From NCBI GenBank assembly GCA_963669155.1, contig OZ022593.1:1863155-1927154 (forward strand): 64,000 nucleotides of DNA, written 5' to 3'. The notes beneath the pieces were generated by a model. That model was not told the DNA's origin. It worked only from the letters and a program-made list of their open reading frames with translations, and ran no database searches. Origin of the DNA: Arbacia lixula. Taxonomy: Eukaryota; Echinodermata; Echinoidea; Arbacioida; Arbaciidae. The position numbers and the translations under genes are program-made. This document shows, in pieces, positions 1 to 10,158 of the stretch. Positions within the stretch are counted from its first letter, which is position 1. Every line of letters starts with the position of its first letter.

Positions 1-552
1 TTATTGGAAGGAGTAGAAACTCGAGCATAATACATTCAAACATCTGTATGGGTTCTAAAGCGTGTTCATGAATGTCAAAAGAATTCCATAATCATGACAA
101 TGCTTTGATGTTCCATGTGCCGAGCCGACAATTAGCTGATGTCAACTTGAAAAGAAATTTCTTTAATATCCCATTTGTCTGTAGACGTTTTGTTTTTGAC
201 AAATTCGTTTGCAAACTATAAGGAAGTTAACGGCAGATAATGACAGATTATAATACTCTGCTTTTGTTTCGAAAAGTATTGAGGAATCATTAAAAATCGG
301 ACATATAAGCTATAAAATTTGTATTAATTACAAAATTGACCAATTTCTTCACTTTCCGACAACTTGTGCATTTGGGAGATTCAACCACCCTCAAAATGAT
401 ATATTCAGCTGTATGTTATCATTAACGGCGTTTGTGTGTGTTTGCGTGAAGCAGAGATATTTTACTTGAAAAACTTGTTTATTTGTGTTTGCTGATACCT
501 GTTGTGCTCATGGAAGTATTAATGTCATTAACAGAACGGGACAAGCGAAATG

Positions 553-723
553 AGACTGTACATTTCTTTTGTTCTCTCTGAGAAGCCGTTGCCACACAAT
601 CATGTTCATAATTGTTCAAACACCTGAACAGCACCTGTTGAGAACGCCATAACTTTTCAGCGGCTTGGCACATGGGTTCAAAGAAAGAAAGTTGCGTCAT
701 ATCCTTCCATAACACATCCCTGC
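553..723. repeat. Duplicated 170-bp segment, copy 1
   Basis: Starts at AGACTGTACATTTC and ends at CATCCCTGC. It is nearly identical to 1098-1267, with an offset of about 545 bp and small differences such as AACGCCATAAC against AACACATAAC. The short open frames on both strands are duplicated repeat sequence, not genes. Confidence 0.85.
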
Positions 724-816
724 CTGAACCAATGAAAAAGGAACATATCTAATTTTAAGAAATAGAAAAAAAAACATGCGGCACACAAAGAGTTAATCAG
801 TTGCTCATGTTTATTT

Positions 817-1035
817 GGCTTTATGAACCCTGGTTCAGTTAGGAGGAGACCAACATTTGCCATAGAACTGCAGTACCCAAGGGGTGTGGCTTAATTGGGC
901 CCTAATAAGTATTTGAGTTTATTCATAGCCTGACGTCTATTGTGCATAGAGCAGATTACACGGGAGTCGCGATGCTCAGTATCAGAGTGCAGAACAGCCA
1001 CTCCTCAAATATGCAGGCTCAGTAAAGAATGGTTT
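817..1035. repeat. SINE-like dispersed repeat (family D), copy 1
   Basis: Contains GAACCCTGGTTCAGTTAGGA, CCATAGAACTGCAGTA and GGGGTGTGGCTTAATT, then GGGAGTCGCGATGCTCAGTA. The same ordered blocks recur near 21441, 27245, 30876 and 44590. No open frame or terminal repeat was seen, so it is a short interspersed repeat of unknown class. Confidence 0.7.
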
Positions 1036-1097
1036 ACAGTAACTTCAATAGAAGGGATATTTCCACTGCTTTGGAAATTTATAAATTGTAAGGTGTA

Positions 1098-1267
1098 AGA
1101 CTGTACATTTCTTTTGTTCTCTCTGAGAAGCCGTTGCCACACAACCATGTTCATAATTGTTCAAACACCTGAACAGCACCTGTTGAGAACACATAACTTT
1201 TCAGCGGCTTGGCACATGGGTTCAAAGAAAGAAAGTTGCTTCATATCCTTCCATAACACATCCCTGC
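1098..1267. repeat. Duplicated 170-bp segment, copy 2
   Basis: Second copy of the 553-723 segment. The intervening sequence is the SINE-like repeat, so this is a spaced direct duplication or two copies of an unnamed dispersed element. Confidence 0.85.
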
Positions 1268-1543
1268 TCACAGTAACAGTAAGACAACAATTAGTCCTAT
1301 CGTACATTAAAGTTAAGAGGGAAAATTTGATTTTTCTTTCCAAGCGGATTTGAAATAAGATGTATTGGAACGCATATAATATGGTAATTTTCACACATAT
1401 GTAGTTTATTCAGAAGCAGCTATATAAATACAAATGATCTTAATCATATATGTTTCGGAGAGAACAAGGTTTAGATCAAGTTAAAAGTTTTAAACACACT
1501 TTTCATAAATCATAGGTCCCCCCATCCTGTTGACCGATATAAT

Positions 1544-1544
1544 T

Positions 1545-1584
<40 letters not shown>

Positions 1585-1620
1585 GTTACACCAACTCAGC
1601 GTATGTGTATTTCTGTTCAT

Positions 1621-1675
<55 letters not shown>

Positions 1676-1763
1676 GAGAGAGAGAGAGAGAGTGAGAGAG
1701 AGAGTGAGAGAGAGAGAGTGAGAGAGAGAGTGAGAGAGAGAGTGAGAGAGAGAGTGAGAGAGA

Positions 1764-1808
<45 letters not shown>

Positions 1809-1812
1809 GGAA
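1544..1812. repeat. ATC and GA microsatellites
   Basis: An ATC triplet run (1544-1585) is followed by an almost pure GA/GAGT tract (1624-1812). The Leu/Ser open frame on the minus strand is a by-product of the GA dinucleotide. Confidence 0.95.
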
Positions 1813-2265
1813 TTATATATACATATAAAGATAAATGAGGAATGTAGTAGAATTAGGATGGGGAGTTTAGCAGTGATGCCGTTTTTCAATCATATGATAG
1901 CCCTTTAGCAAAATTTGAAGCAAAGTGACAACACGAAAACAATATAAACATGACTTTGTGTAAATTTAATTCGATACGCCTATTCTTCAATGACTTAATA
2001 TCTCCTATCTGATTGCTTTGGGATAAGTTCTTGCCGGTTCGATTCAAACTTCAATATTTTGCATTCCCACCTCGTATTAGTTCAACTCTACAGGGAGGTT
2101 GTTTGGCTGGGTTACAGCTAGGCCATAAAATGTATGTCTGGTCTCGTCTGACGGAAGATAAATCGTTATTAAAGACCATGCCAGGGCAATGAACTGGTGC
2201 AGTGTCTCTGTGCGGAGAAAGGGAGATAACGAAAGAGAGAATAGGAAGGTGAGAGAGAAAGAAAG

Positions 2266-2266
<1 letters not shown>

Positions 2267-2317
<51 letters not shown>

Positions 2318-2466
2318 AGGGGGGGGGGGGGGGGCTAGAAAGAGATAGAAGGGTAGACAGAAACATAATTCCTCGGAGAAGAGGTACTTGATTTATTTTT
2401 GTTTGTATGAAGGGAGGGAGAAAGAGAGACAGACAAACAGGCAGAGAAATTGTGTGTGTATCAGAA

Positions 2467-2525
<59 letters not shown>

Positions 2526-2559
2526 GAGAGAGAGGGAGAGATAGGGGGGGGGGGGAGAC

Positions 2560-2592
<33 letters not shown>

Positions 2593-2622
2593 GGGGGGGG
2601 GGAGGGGGGGAGGGGGGTAATT
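2267..2622. repeat. TG, poly-G and GA microsatellites upstream of exon 1
   Basis: A TG tract followed by a G-run (about 2267-2333) and a GA tract with embedded G-runs (about 2468-2622), 140-500 bp before the proposed start codon. The purine/pyrimidine asymmetry could form non-B DNA; no regulatory role is shown. Confidence 0.95.
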
Positions 2623-2763
2623 ATAGAGACCCTATAAGACAGACAGAGGGGAGAATGTGCCAAGCCATTCGGTTATATGTCTCATTTTCCTATGTAAGTC
2701 TAATAGTTAAAAATCATGTCTCATTGCAGGTGGACGAGATCAACATTTGGTTTATTCGTTACG

Positions 2764-2844
2764 ATGGGTCGCCTTCTTGGGCTAAACGAAATCGCATTTT
2801 TTCTGCTCGTGACAACGCGGTTACTGAACACTGAAGCTTCGACA
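2764..2844 (+). CDS. Exon 1: start codon and signal peptide
   Basis: Encodes 27 residues with a typical secretory signal: a short N-region with Arg3, hydrophobic core IAFFLLV, then a polar LLNTEAST stretch where cleavage is plausible. It ends at a GTGAGT donor (2845) in phase 0. An in-frame ATG at 2716 lies upstream of a possible acceptor AG (2728-2729) and would place extra residues before the hydrophobic core, so the ATG at 2764 was preferred. Any 5'-UTR exon was not identified. Confidence 0.72.
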
Positions 2845-4019
2845 GTGAGTTCTTTTCAACCCCTGAAGGATTTTTACTACTCCATTCGGTCATCTCTGTC
2901 ACGTCTGTCTATTCTTTCCCGTCTGTTTTCGTTCTGTCATTTTCTTCTAATTTGTACCCTATTCCTCCTCCTTGGCTCTTAGTTCCTTTCTTTTTTCTTG
3001 ACTGACTGATGTACACATTTAATTGGTAAGGAAGACCAAGGAGGTGAAAGTTTCAAAACTTTCAATTTTCAATTGAAGAGACACACTGGTTGCTGCTATG
3101 TCTGTTAAGACTTGGTCAAACTAGTGGGGTCATCGTTGCCACAATTTGTGATGCCGCATAAATGAAATAAAGTGTTATCGGAAATTTACGCAGTTTAGTA
3201 TGCTAGTCAACCTGGGGTAGAGGAATCGCTCTCAGGAATTAAAGGGAAAAGTCCGCACTTAAATTAAGTGGGTTTTAATACAAGCAAAAACACCGAAGAA
3301 CCATAATTGTGAAGGTTTAATGAATATCCATCGAAGTCAAAGTTTTGATTTTGTGACGCCATGTACGAGATGCTCTCCCAAAATTGCATGTACTATTTCT
3401 TTTTCAAAATGCCCATTTTCTCAAAAGGATATGTCTCACTTTCCCATATTATTTGCTATTGAAGTATCATTAGACACATGTTTTTTTTCACACATACTTT
3501 GTTTTTTATTCATTCATCAAAAAAAGAGAAAAAAGCCGAGAGCAGTTTATGGAATCATTTAAAACACAAAGTGCGTGTCCATAAACTGCTCTCGGTTTTT
3601 TCCTATCGGATAGCAACTCGCACGTGACGTCACAACATTTCCATTATAAAAGATCATAACTTTCTTGTCCCATGAAAGATTATCGTCAAACCCTCATTAA
3701 TATGTTTCGATTCATGTTTCTTTATGAAACCAACTTATCTCTTGGTTGGACTTTCCCTTTTTAAGATGCACCTGACACTAATTGACTTACATAACGGTGC
3801 CGCAATCCATCTGTCCATTGTGATGACAGGCTACGTCATCGCACCTCGCTAAATGTAGGCGGCACGCTTCTGCTGCGCCGCGTCTAGCTAGCTTGGTCTG
3901 GCATGTCATGGACATTGACCGTCATGTATTTATAGTACTAAACTTATTACATAATCATTGTGATTTGGCCATATTCGTATTCATGTTGTTTGATGCGTTT
4001 TTACTGTCTGCAAACACAG
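2845..4019 (+). other. Intron 1
   Basis: Phase-0 intron with donor GTGAGT and acceptor ACACAG. It carries a TTAA-flanked foldback element (3239-3764) and otherwise unassigned AT-rich sequence. Confidence 0.65.
3243..3760. mobile_element. TTAA-flanked foldback element (family B), copy 1
   Basis: Inverted arms begin AGGGAAAAGTCC and end GGACTTTCCCTT, flanked by TTAA at 3239-3242 and 3761-3764. The arms contain the family signatures TTTTGTGACG and TCGTCAAACCCTCA in opposite orientation. TTAA target duplication is a property of piggyBac-type transposases; no transposase is encoded, so this is non-autonomous. Confidence 0.7.
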
Positions 4020-4164
4020 ATTGAGGTCGACAGTAACAATGGCATCTCCATTGCGGTTCACTGCTCAACGCACGATGACTGTGACCCAGATCAAGACTGT
4101 TGCCAGGCCAGCAGTGTCGGCGGTGATGACGATCAGAAATACTGTGTAGCCAGGGAAAGTGTTG
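4020..4164 (+). CDS. Exon 2: partial WAP-like Cys module
   Basis: Encodes IEVDSNNG then HCSTHDDCDPDQDCC and KYCVAR. The C-x5-C-x5-CC spacing resembles the middle of a WAP domain (DxDC...CC), but the leading Cys-Pro part and a final Cys pair are absent. Acceptor ACACAG (ends 4019), donor GTAAGG (4165); enters in phase 0 and leaves in phase 1. It may be a degenerate WAP or an independent short Cys motif. Confidence 0.8.
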
Positions 4165-4410
4165 GTAAGGGACAAATGTACGCGGCTATGCTAGTACGAT
4201 ATGGACACAGTTTAGGAGCCAGTATCCTTGTACATCGATGGTTTCGGAATATGAATGAAGGAGAGTGATAATGCCTGGTTAAAATGACAATTAGATGAAT
4301 AAAACCAGGAGTAAATCACAACATACATGACTGTATCAAAGGAGATCATGACCGATTACAGAAATTTACTTCCCTTGACTTAGCCCAGTAAACCAATGGG
4401 TGTTCCGGGC

Positions 4411-4755
4411 CTGGTTATGTAAGGGTTAACTCTGTAATTATCCTTGGTATGGAGATGTGTAGTTAACGGGTCTTCAGGACCTGGTAATAAGGGTTTACCC
4501 TCTCATTACCATTGGCATGAAGATGCCCATGCCTTTCGGGTTTCCATATATGGCCTGGTAATGTAAGGGTTGACTATCTCACTACCATTGGCATGAAGAT
4601 GTGCAGTACTCAATAGGGTTCTTACCTGGTAGTATAAGGGTCAACTCTCTCACTACCATTGGCATCCAGATGTGAAATAATTAAGCCATTTTTGTTTTCA
4701 ATACCTGTAATAAGGGTTAACTCTGCTCATTACCACTACTGGATGAAGACGTGTT
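4411..4755. repeat. Minisatellite, about five ~70-bp units
   Basis: Imperfect tandem units share CCTGGTAATGTAAGGGTTAA and CATTACCATTGGCATGAAGA. They lie in intron 2 and show no coding signal. Confidence 0.8.
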
Positions 4756-5452
4756 TAGCCAATTGGCCGGGTTTTCAAACATGTCTTTCCTACTTGCCTT
4801 GACTCTTGAGTAGGTGTCAGGTTCAAGTCCCTACCTGATATTCATGTTCGCTGCTTATTTGTTGAACAGATTGATTAATTAATCTTATGAGAGAGTTGCA
4901 GTCAAAACAATTAAAGGTTAGGCTCATAACATTCAGAGATTTTGGACAGCTAAATTGGCATCCTTCACTTCAGCAGTGCAATAGCACCCCTCTGTCTCTC
5001 AAGGGACAGAATGCTACAAGTTCCTATTCTCATTTACGGTCATTTGGAACAAAGGTCTTTTTAGAGCAAAATTGATCACTATTTGGCTTTTACATTGGCA
5101 AAATGATTCTTTTTCAATTAGATCTTTATTACAAAACGGGGCATACATTTCATGAAGGTACTGAATGTCAAAAATAGTTGGAGCAATAATTCTGCCAATT
5201 TGAAAAGCAAACGTGTGGTTTCAACTTTTTTCCCCATGCTGCCAATTTGAAGATTTAGTGAACATGTATGACCCTTACTTTGCTTTCAAAAAGCATTATG
5301 AGGGTATAAATTGCCAAACATGGATTCATATCTAGAGCAGATTTTTTTTTCTTCATACGATGCATCTTTTATTATTTTTACCCCACATATTTTTGGTGTT
5401 TGGTCGTGAATGGGTTAGGTTCAAATCCTGTTTCTTTCTCTCCCCATCATAG

Positions 5453-5617
5453 TCCCACCTGTAGTCTGTCCACCAAGTAGCGGTGCACAGTGTACAGAGG
5501 ATGGTGTCTTTGAGCCAAAGCAGAGCAGCAGAGAGAGGGGTCTATGCTGGTGTGTGGATCAGTGCGGACACCCCATCCCAGGCACACACACTCATTCTCC
5601 TGGTAGTCTGCAGTGCG
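5453..5617 (+). CDS. Exon 3: thyroglobulin type-1-like module 1
   Basis: Contains the family core CWCVDQCGHPIPGT, preceded by AQCTEDGVFEPKQ and followed by SLQC. Tg1 domains bind or inhibit proteases, notably cysteine proteases, in several families. Two oddities: the usual Cys after the Pro-x-Gln stretch is Ser (KQSS), and an extra Cys sits in VDQC. Acceptor CATAG (ends 5452), donor GTGAGT (5618); phase 1 on both sides. The single-exon module is typical of exon-shuffled domains. Confidence 0.9.
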
Positions 5618-5632
5618 GTGAGTCTTCCTGCG

Positions 5633-5954
5633 TCCAATTGGTCCAAAATTCCAATAGTCCTAATTTTCCTATGCCTTATTAGTCATGTGTCTTATGCCCT
5701 AATAGTCACATGTTTGATGTGCTATCAGTCATATGTCGTATGCCCTGTGTCCTATGCCTTATTAGTCATATGTCCAATTAAACTATGCTTCATTAGGGCA
5801 TCTTACATCGTCACCATCCAATTGGTCCAAAATGCCAATAGTCCTATGCCCTTTTAGTCATGTGTCTTATGCGCTAATAGTCATACATGTATGTTTGATG
5901 CACTATCAGTCATATGTCATATGCCCTAGATGTCCTATGCCTTATTAGTCATAC
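5633..5954. repeat. Tandem duplication, ~185-bp units
   Basis: CCAATTGGTCCAAAA begins at about 5633 and again at about 5818, followed in both by CTATGCC...TTAGTCATGTGTCTTATG. The array ends where a foldback element begins, so the element may have inserted into it. Confidence 0.8.
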
Positions 5955-6171
5955 ACAACAGCTCAAAGGAATTGGCATAGGGAAAGGGAAAGGGAAGGAC
6001 CCATAGATTTAAAATGCTGTATATTTTGTCAAGTGCAGCATGGAACATGATGCTTTTTAGGCTAAAGCATCGTGTTTCATGCTCAACTGGACAAAATATA
6101 CCGCGGTTTAAAACTGTGGCCTCTTCTCTTTCTTCCATTTCCCTATGCCAATTCCTTTGAGCTGTAGTGTA
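5952..6171. mobile_element. Purine-rich foldback element (family C), copy 1
   Basis: A large imperfect palindrome: left arm AGCTCAAAGGAATTGGCATA with AAAGGGAAAGGGAAGG, right arm the reverse complement ending CAATTCCTTTGAGCTGTAGT. The centre holds ATGATGCTTTTTAGGC. Related copies lie at 21676 and 52473. No open frame. Confidence 0.8.
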
Positions 6172-6516
6172 CACTGACCTTAGGATATATGACCATTGGA
6201 TCAAAGGTCTAGTGGGACATAGGTCTAGCATGGCATAGGACTATTGATATTTAGGACCAATCTGCATCTGTTGGTGATGAAGTCTATAACATGGCCATTA
6301 GTCTTAAAATAAATCCGTTAGTCCTGACTCCTGTGTCCCATCGATTCTATATCTCAGGGTTTGTGCCAGTGTGAGTTTGTGTCGCCACTCTGTTCAAGTT
6401 GACCTGTGTTTCCATGTGTCTAGGATACACCCTTGGACAAGGTGTTTTGCCCATGTTTGTCCCTCTCAACCCAGATATAGTAAATGGGTACCTGGCAGAA
6501 ATATAGTATTCCTGGA

Positions 6517-6668
6517 CCCTGTAACATAAAGGTTTGCGATCAATTGCAAATTTGAAAGACAAATTCTGATTGGTTCTGGTCATATTTTTGAACAAAGAGC
6601 GCATGCAACAATGATGTTGATTGGCCATTGCCATATTGCGATCGATCGCAAACCTTTATATTACAGGG
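6517..6668. mobile_element. Short MITE-like inverted repeat (152 bp)
   Basis: Termini CCCTGTAACATAAAGGTTTG and CAAACCTTTATATTACAGGG are near-perfect inverted repeats of about 30 bp around a non-coding core. Only one copy was recognised in the window. Confidence 0.7.
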
Positions 6669-6980
6669 CTCAGATCTAATTAGATTAACTAGCTTCTAGT
6701 GCTATATATTTGGCTGCTTGGCTAAAGCCATCCAAGGTAAGGATTGAGCACTTTGGGTATTACAGTGTAATTTGTACTTGGAAAGCGCTAAAAGCTGATT
6801 ATTATTATTCCAACTGTCATATTTTGTACTTGCAATATAGTTCATTGTATATTTCTGTGAGTCACATGTGGTCTATATCATCAACATTGAACTGCTCATG
6901 AATCTAATGATGTATGTAGCATGCATGTGACTTGATTGCATGCTGACGTGCATATTGTTTTGTGTTTCTATATAAAACAG

Positions 6981-7166
6981 AGCCTGTGTTGCCATGCCAA
7001 CAAGGTTTGAATGGCTCGCTTCCACGCAGGGACGACACAGCAGCCGGCTCTTTCCTTCTGAGCTGCACAGAGCATGGGTTCTACAACCACACACAGTGTC
7101 TTGGCTCAGAGTGTTGGTGTGTAAACCGATGTGGAGAGAGGTTAGGGAGTAGCGAGAAAAACTGTG
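6981..7166 (+). CDS. Exon 4: thyroglobulin type-1-like module 2
   Basis: Encodes LPCQQGL..., a Gly/Asp-rich loop, SCTEHGFYNHTQC, the core CWCVNRCG, and a final KNC. All six canonical Tg1 cysteines can be placed, plus an extra Cys in VNRCG, the same position as the extra Cys of exon 3. Potential N-glycosylation sites are NGS and NHT. Acceptor AACAG (ends 6980), donor GTATGT (7167), phase 1/1. The usual Gly-Thr after the core is replaced by GERLGSS. Confidence 0.88.
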
Positions 7167-8671
7167 GTATGTATATAGAACAGGACAGAGGTGAAGAGAT
7201 TCTTCGTTCATTAAGTGACTAAAATTGGGTCTTGTCGCATATTTAGCTTTCAGTTATTTGTAATTATATGTATACCATCTTGATAATCCTCTAAGCTAAT
7301 TGGTTGACAGTTATGACATGTATGACCATCCTGCTTTTGAGCAAGCAATAGAACATTATTTGCATAAAATGCTCTCAGTAGTATATACTTTTATTTGCAT
7401 TTTATATTGGATAATAGTATACAAATATTTCATGACCATGAGGGATCTTGTGGAATCTATTTGCACCGAGGTTAAGTGGAGGGCGTGAGGTACTATTTCC
7501 GGCAGCGCGCCCAATGATTTTTCGCTAAAACGCCAAAAAGCAGCTGGAAAGAAATGTATTGCGTAGATTTTGCATGTCGCGCATTTACCTGGGATGAATC
7601 GATGAGAATTGTATCGATCACCGACAGTCCGGATATCGATAGTCCAGAGGGAAAAAAAAGACTATTAATTTTTTTGACATGACGTCACGAAATAATACTT
7701 TTTTCCCCTCTGATGTACGAAATAGTACTTTTCTTCCCTCTGAGCTATCTTCCTTCAAATAGTTCATCTATTTGTGGTCATGTGACACCCTTTCAACCAA
7801 TCAACTAAATGGAATATATTAATGAGGGATATAATACTACCTACTTTTATGTGCATAATGAGCAAAATGAGCAATAAATTTGCATTATAAGTGGCAACCA
7901 GATGTACAATGAATTCCTATTGGGAGTTTGCGTGTTAAATCAATTGTGCAAGCAACATTCAATACCCACAGACTTAAGTGTCACACTCCCGGCTCACAAT
8001 GATTTAAGGAGAACAGCTTTTATGGTGAGAATGAGATGTCTAATATGATGTCACAATACTCTTTGGTTTGGTGCATCTTTTGCAGTGTAAGCACAATTAA
8101 TGACCAATGACAAACATGTGTGCGGTAGATGAACATGATGCATACAACGCAACATCAATGCCCGTTGTTGATTGATGAAAATACAGAAGAGTTCTGCACT
8201 GGAAAAATCATTTTTTATGGTTGTAGGCTTGATAATATTCTATCACTATTTTATTTGGTACAGAAGAAAAAATTTCTGCTCTGATACTCGGGAAGTGGTT
8301 GAACTAAAGGCCCAGGGTGATATTAGAACAATGCTATTATGATAAGGCACAAGCCAAGTGATAATAGCATCACTCGGCTTGAGCCTCATGATAATATCAA
8401 TGTGTTGAGATCACCTTGAGCCTATAGTTTTCACCTTGACCCATCTGAACAGTCTTTATTTGTAAACTAACTGCCAATAACACAGACGATGAGGAGTTTA
8501 TGGCAATTTGCAATTGATATGCAGATAGTTTTGTAAAAATTGATGCCAACTTTTGGGGGCCTGTATAGACGTTTAAAACTGAAGTTCTGTTGCAATATAA
8601 ACCTGCGCTGTATATTGTCATTTTCTCTGGCTATCTACAGTTTGTGAGTTTCTTATTTGTGTTTGTCACAG
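7167..8671 (+). other. Intron 4, no gene seen
   Basis: AT-rich intron of 1.5 kb. Apart from small hairpin-forming stretches (for example around 8310-8400) I recognise nothing in it. An alternative acceptor AG at 8639-8640 would give an early in-frame stop and was rejected. Confidence 0.5.
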
Positions 8672-8815
8672 CTCTTCTCTGGAGATGTGGTACTGACCCT
8701 TGTTCATCAACGACCTGTGACCTCTACCCACAAGCCACCTGCAGGGTCGAAGAGCACTGTGGGATATGTGAGCCAGCCTTCTATATCGATGATCAACAGG
8801 TTTCGTGTTCTCATG
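8672..8815 (+). CDS. Exon 5: unnamed eight-Cys module
   Basis: Encodes RCGTDPCSSTTC, ATCRVEEHCGIC and PAFYIDDQQVSC. The pattern Cys-rich start, ATCRV, CGxC, then FYxDxxxVxC is a recognisable short motif, but I cannot give it a family name. Acceptor GTCACAG (ends 8671), donor GTAACT (8816), phase 1/1. It links the Tg1 pair to WAP block 1. Confidence 0.85.
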
Positions 8816-9055
8816 GTAACTCCTAAATTCCCTTTTTTATGATGATGTGATTCCTTCTAGTTAAATGATGATGATCATTGCTATGATAATGCTGATACTC
8901 AAACAGAGATGACTCTCATGAAAAGAAGATGATAAGTTAAATAATAGACCTTAACTACATACAAAGTGTCATGTACATGTATTGTAGGAACAAACGTCAT
9001 TTTTATTTGTGACCAATGTGAAACAAAAATGTGTTGATTCTTGTCATCATTGCAG

Positions 9056-9214
9056 GCCCAAGGAGGATAGAGAAGAATGGAGTTTGTCCAAGTCCAGCTT
9101 CCCTTGGCAAGAGTGGTTGTCCTTTTGAGTGTACTGATGATGCTGATTGCCTTGGTGATCAGAAATGTTGCAAACCCCTGTGTGGCACAGTGTGCACAGA
9201 TGCAGTACCAAAAT
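9056..9214 (+). CDS. Exon 6: WAP module 1
   Basis: Full WAP four-disulfide-core pattern: NGVCPSP, SGCPFECTDDADC, QKCCKPLCGTVC. WAP domains often inhibit serine proteases through the loop between the first two cysteines. Acceptor TGCAG (ends 9055), donor GTAAGT (9215), phase 1/1; a one-exon module of 53 codons. Confidence 0.93.
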
Positions 9215-9574
9215 GTAAGTCTACATTTTTTTGAAGTACTATAAATTTTTGCGCGAGTATATTTTTGTGGCACCGCACATCTACAAGATATTGGCGTGAA
9301 GTTTCTTTCAAGCACAAGAAATACATTGTACTTTTCACCTTAAAAAAATCCACCATCTGTATTAAAATCATTAACAAAGCCCATAACAAAGCATTTCCAT
9401 GAACATATAACACCACAAAAAAAGCCAATTGCAACACAAGCATGAGTTGAATGCCAGTACTAGTAACGCCGGAATCCCTGACAGACTTGCGCGTCTATCC
9501 AGCTCAAGATAGCAGGATAGTTTTAAATTTGCGGTGATATTAGGTTTTGCGTTTGGTATGTGTTGCTTGAAAAA

Positions 9575-9650
9575 CTGAGAGGGTTAACCCACTCAGTCCC
9601 ATAGGCAAGAAACCAAGTTATCATTGATATGGTGCTTGGTAATAAGAGGT
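9575..9650. repeat. Short dispersed repeat (family G), copy 1
   Basis: AGAGGGTTAACCCACTCAGT followed by CCCATAGGCAAG. Related imperfect palindromes occur at 10076 and 26093. Possibly a very short non-autonomous element. Confidence 0.5.
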
Positions 9651-9701
9651 TGAATGTAGTTTATTGCTTCTCAAATAGTGCTTGCATATAAGTATGTTTA
9701 T

Positions 9702-9790
9702 CAGCCAATAATGACCAAGATTGATCTTTAAGCCTTTAGGTCTTTAAATCTTTGTTTCACCATGTCTGATCAGATCATGAGGGCCAACTA
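9702..9790 (+). repeat. Tandem duplicate of the exon 7 3' splice-site region
   Basis: ATAATGACCAAGATTGATCT through CATGTCTGATCAG and ATCATGAGGGCCAA matches 9818-9907, which contains the real exon 7 acceptor. The duplicate carries its own AG (9772-9773), but the frame behind it meets TGA after about 18 codons and has none of the WAP cysteines. It is a decoy acceptor or remnant exon start. Confidence 0.8.
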
Positions 9791-9892
9791 ACACTTTCAT
9801 TGTTTATCAGCTATTTCAATAATGACCAAGATTGATCTTTAAGCCTGTAAGTCTTTAAGTTTTTAAGTCCTTTTTGCACCATGTCTGACCAG

Positions 9893-10047
9893 ATCACGAG
9901 GGCCAATGTCCAGTCCCATGGCTGCCCGGTTGTAGCATTGTCAACAAATCTGACCATTGTATGTCTGATGGTCAATGCTCTCGGTCAGAGAAGTGCTGTG
10001 AATCAGGCTGTGGGAGACAGTGCACAAACACCAGCTGGGAGTCTGGA
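9893..10047 (+). CDS. Exon 7: WAP module 2
   Basis: Encodes EGQCPVPWLPGC, HCMSDGQC, SEKCCESGCGRQC. Acceptor GACCAG (ends 9892), donor GTAAGT (10048). Enters in phase 1 and leaves in phase 0, one of only two phase-0 junctions in the gene; the next exon also begins in phase 0, so the call is self-consistent. The exon has no Met codon near its start, so open-reading-frame scans tend to miss it. Confidence 0.88.
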
Positions 10048-10075
10048 GTAAGTACCATTCAGGATTTACCATCCC

Positions 10076-10158
10076 AGTTAACTCTCTTAGTCCCATAGAT
10101 GATAAATCATGCTATGATTGACATGGGACTATTAATGGCTGGTATTGAGAGGGTTAAC
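10076..10158. repeat. Short dispersed repeat (family G), copy 2
   Basis: AGTTAACTCTCTTAGTCCCA at one end and GAGAGGGTTAAC at the other form an imperfect inverted pair; related to 9575-9650 and 26093-26166. Confidence 0.5.

Larger units (their letters stand above)
1..2763. other. 5' flank, no supported coding exon
   Basis: I see no credible exon here. The stretch holds a 170-bp duplicated segment, a SINE-like repeat, and ATC, GA and TG/G tracts. An AG at 2728-2729 preceded by a pyrimidine-containing stretch could be the 3' splice site of a 5'-UTR intron. No promoter element could be assigned with confidence. Confidence 0.5.

Noticed and set aside
817-1035. tRNA gene within the SINE-like repeat
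   Set aside because: I could not fold a cloverleaf or place both A and B boxes.
1617-2663. Leu/Ser frames on the minus strand
   Set aside because: Products of GA and TG dinucleotide tracts with no codon variety.
8639-8671. Earlier acceptor for exon 5 at 8640
   Set aside because: In the required phase it runs into TGA before the module ends; the AG at 8670-8671 keeps the frame open.
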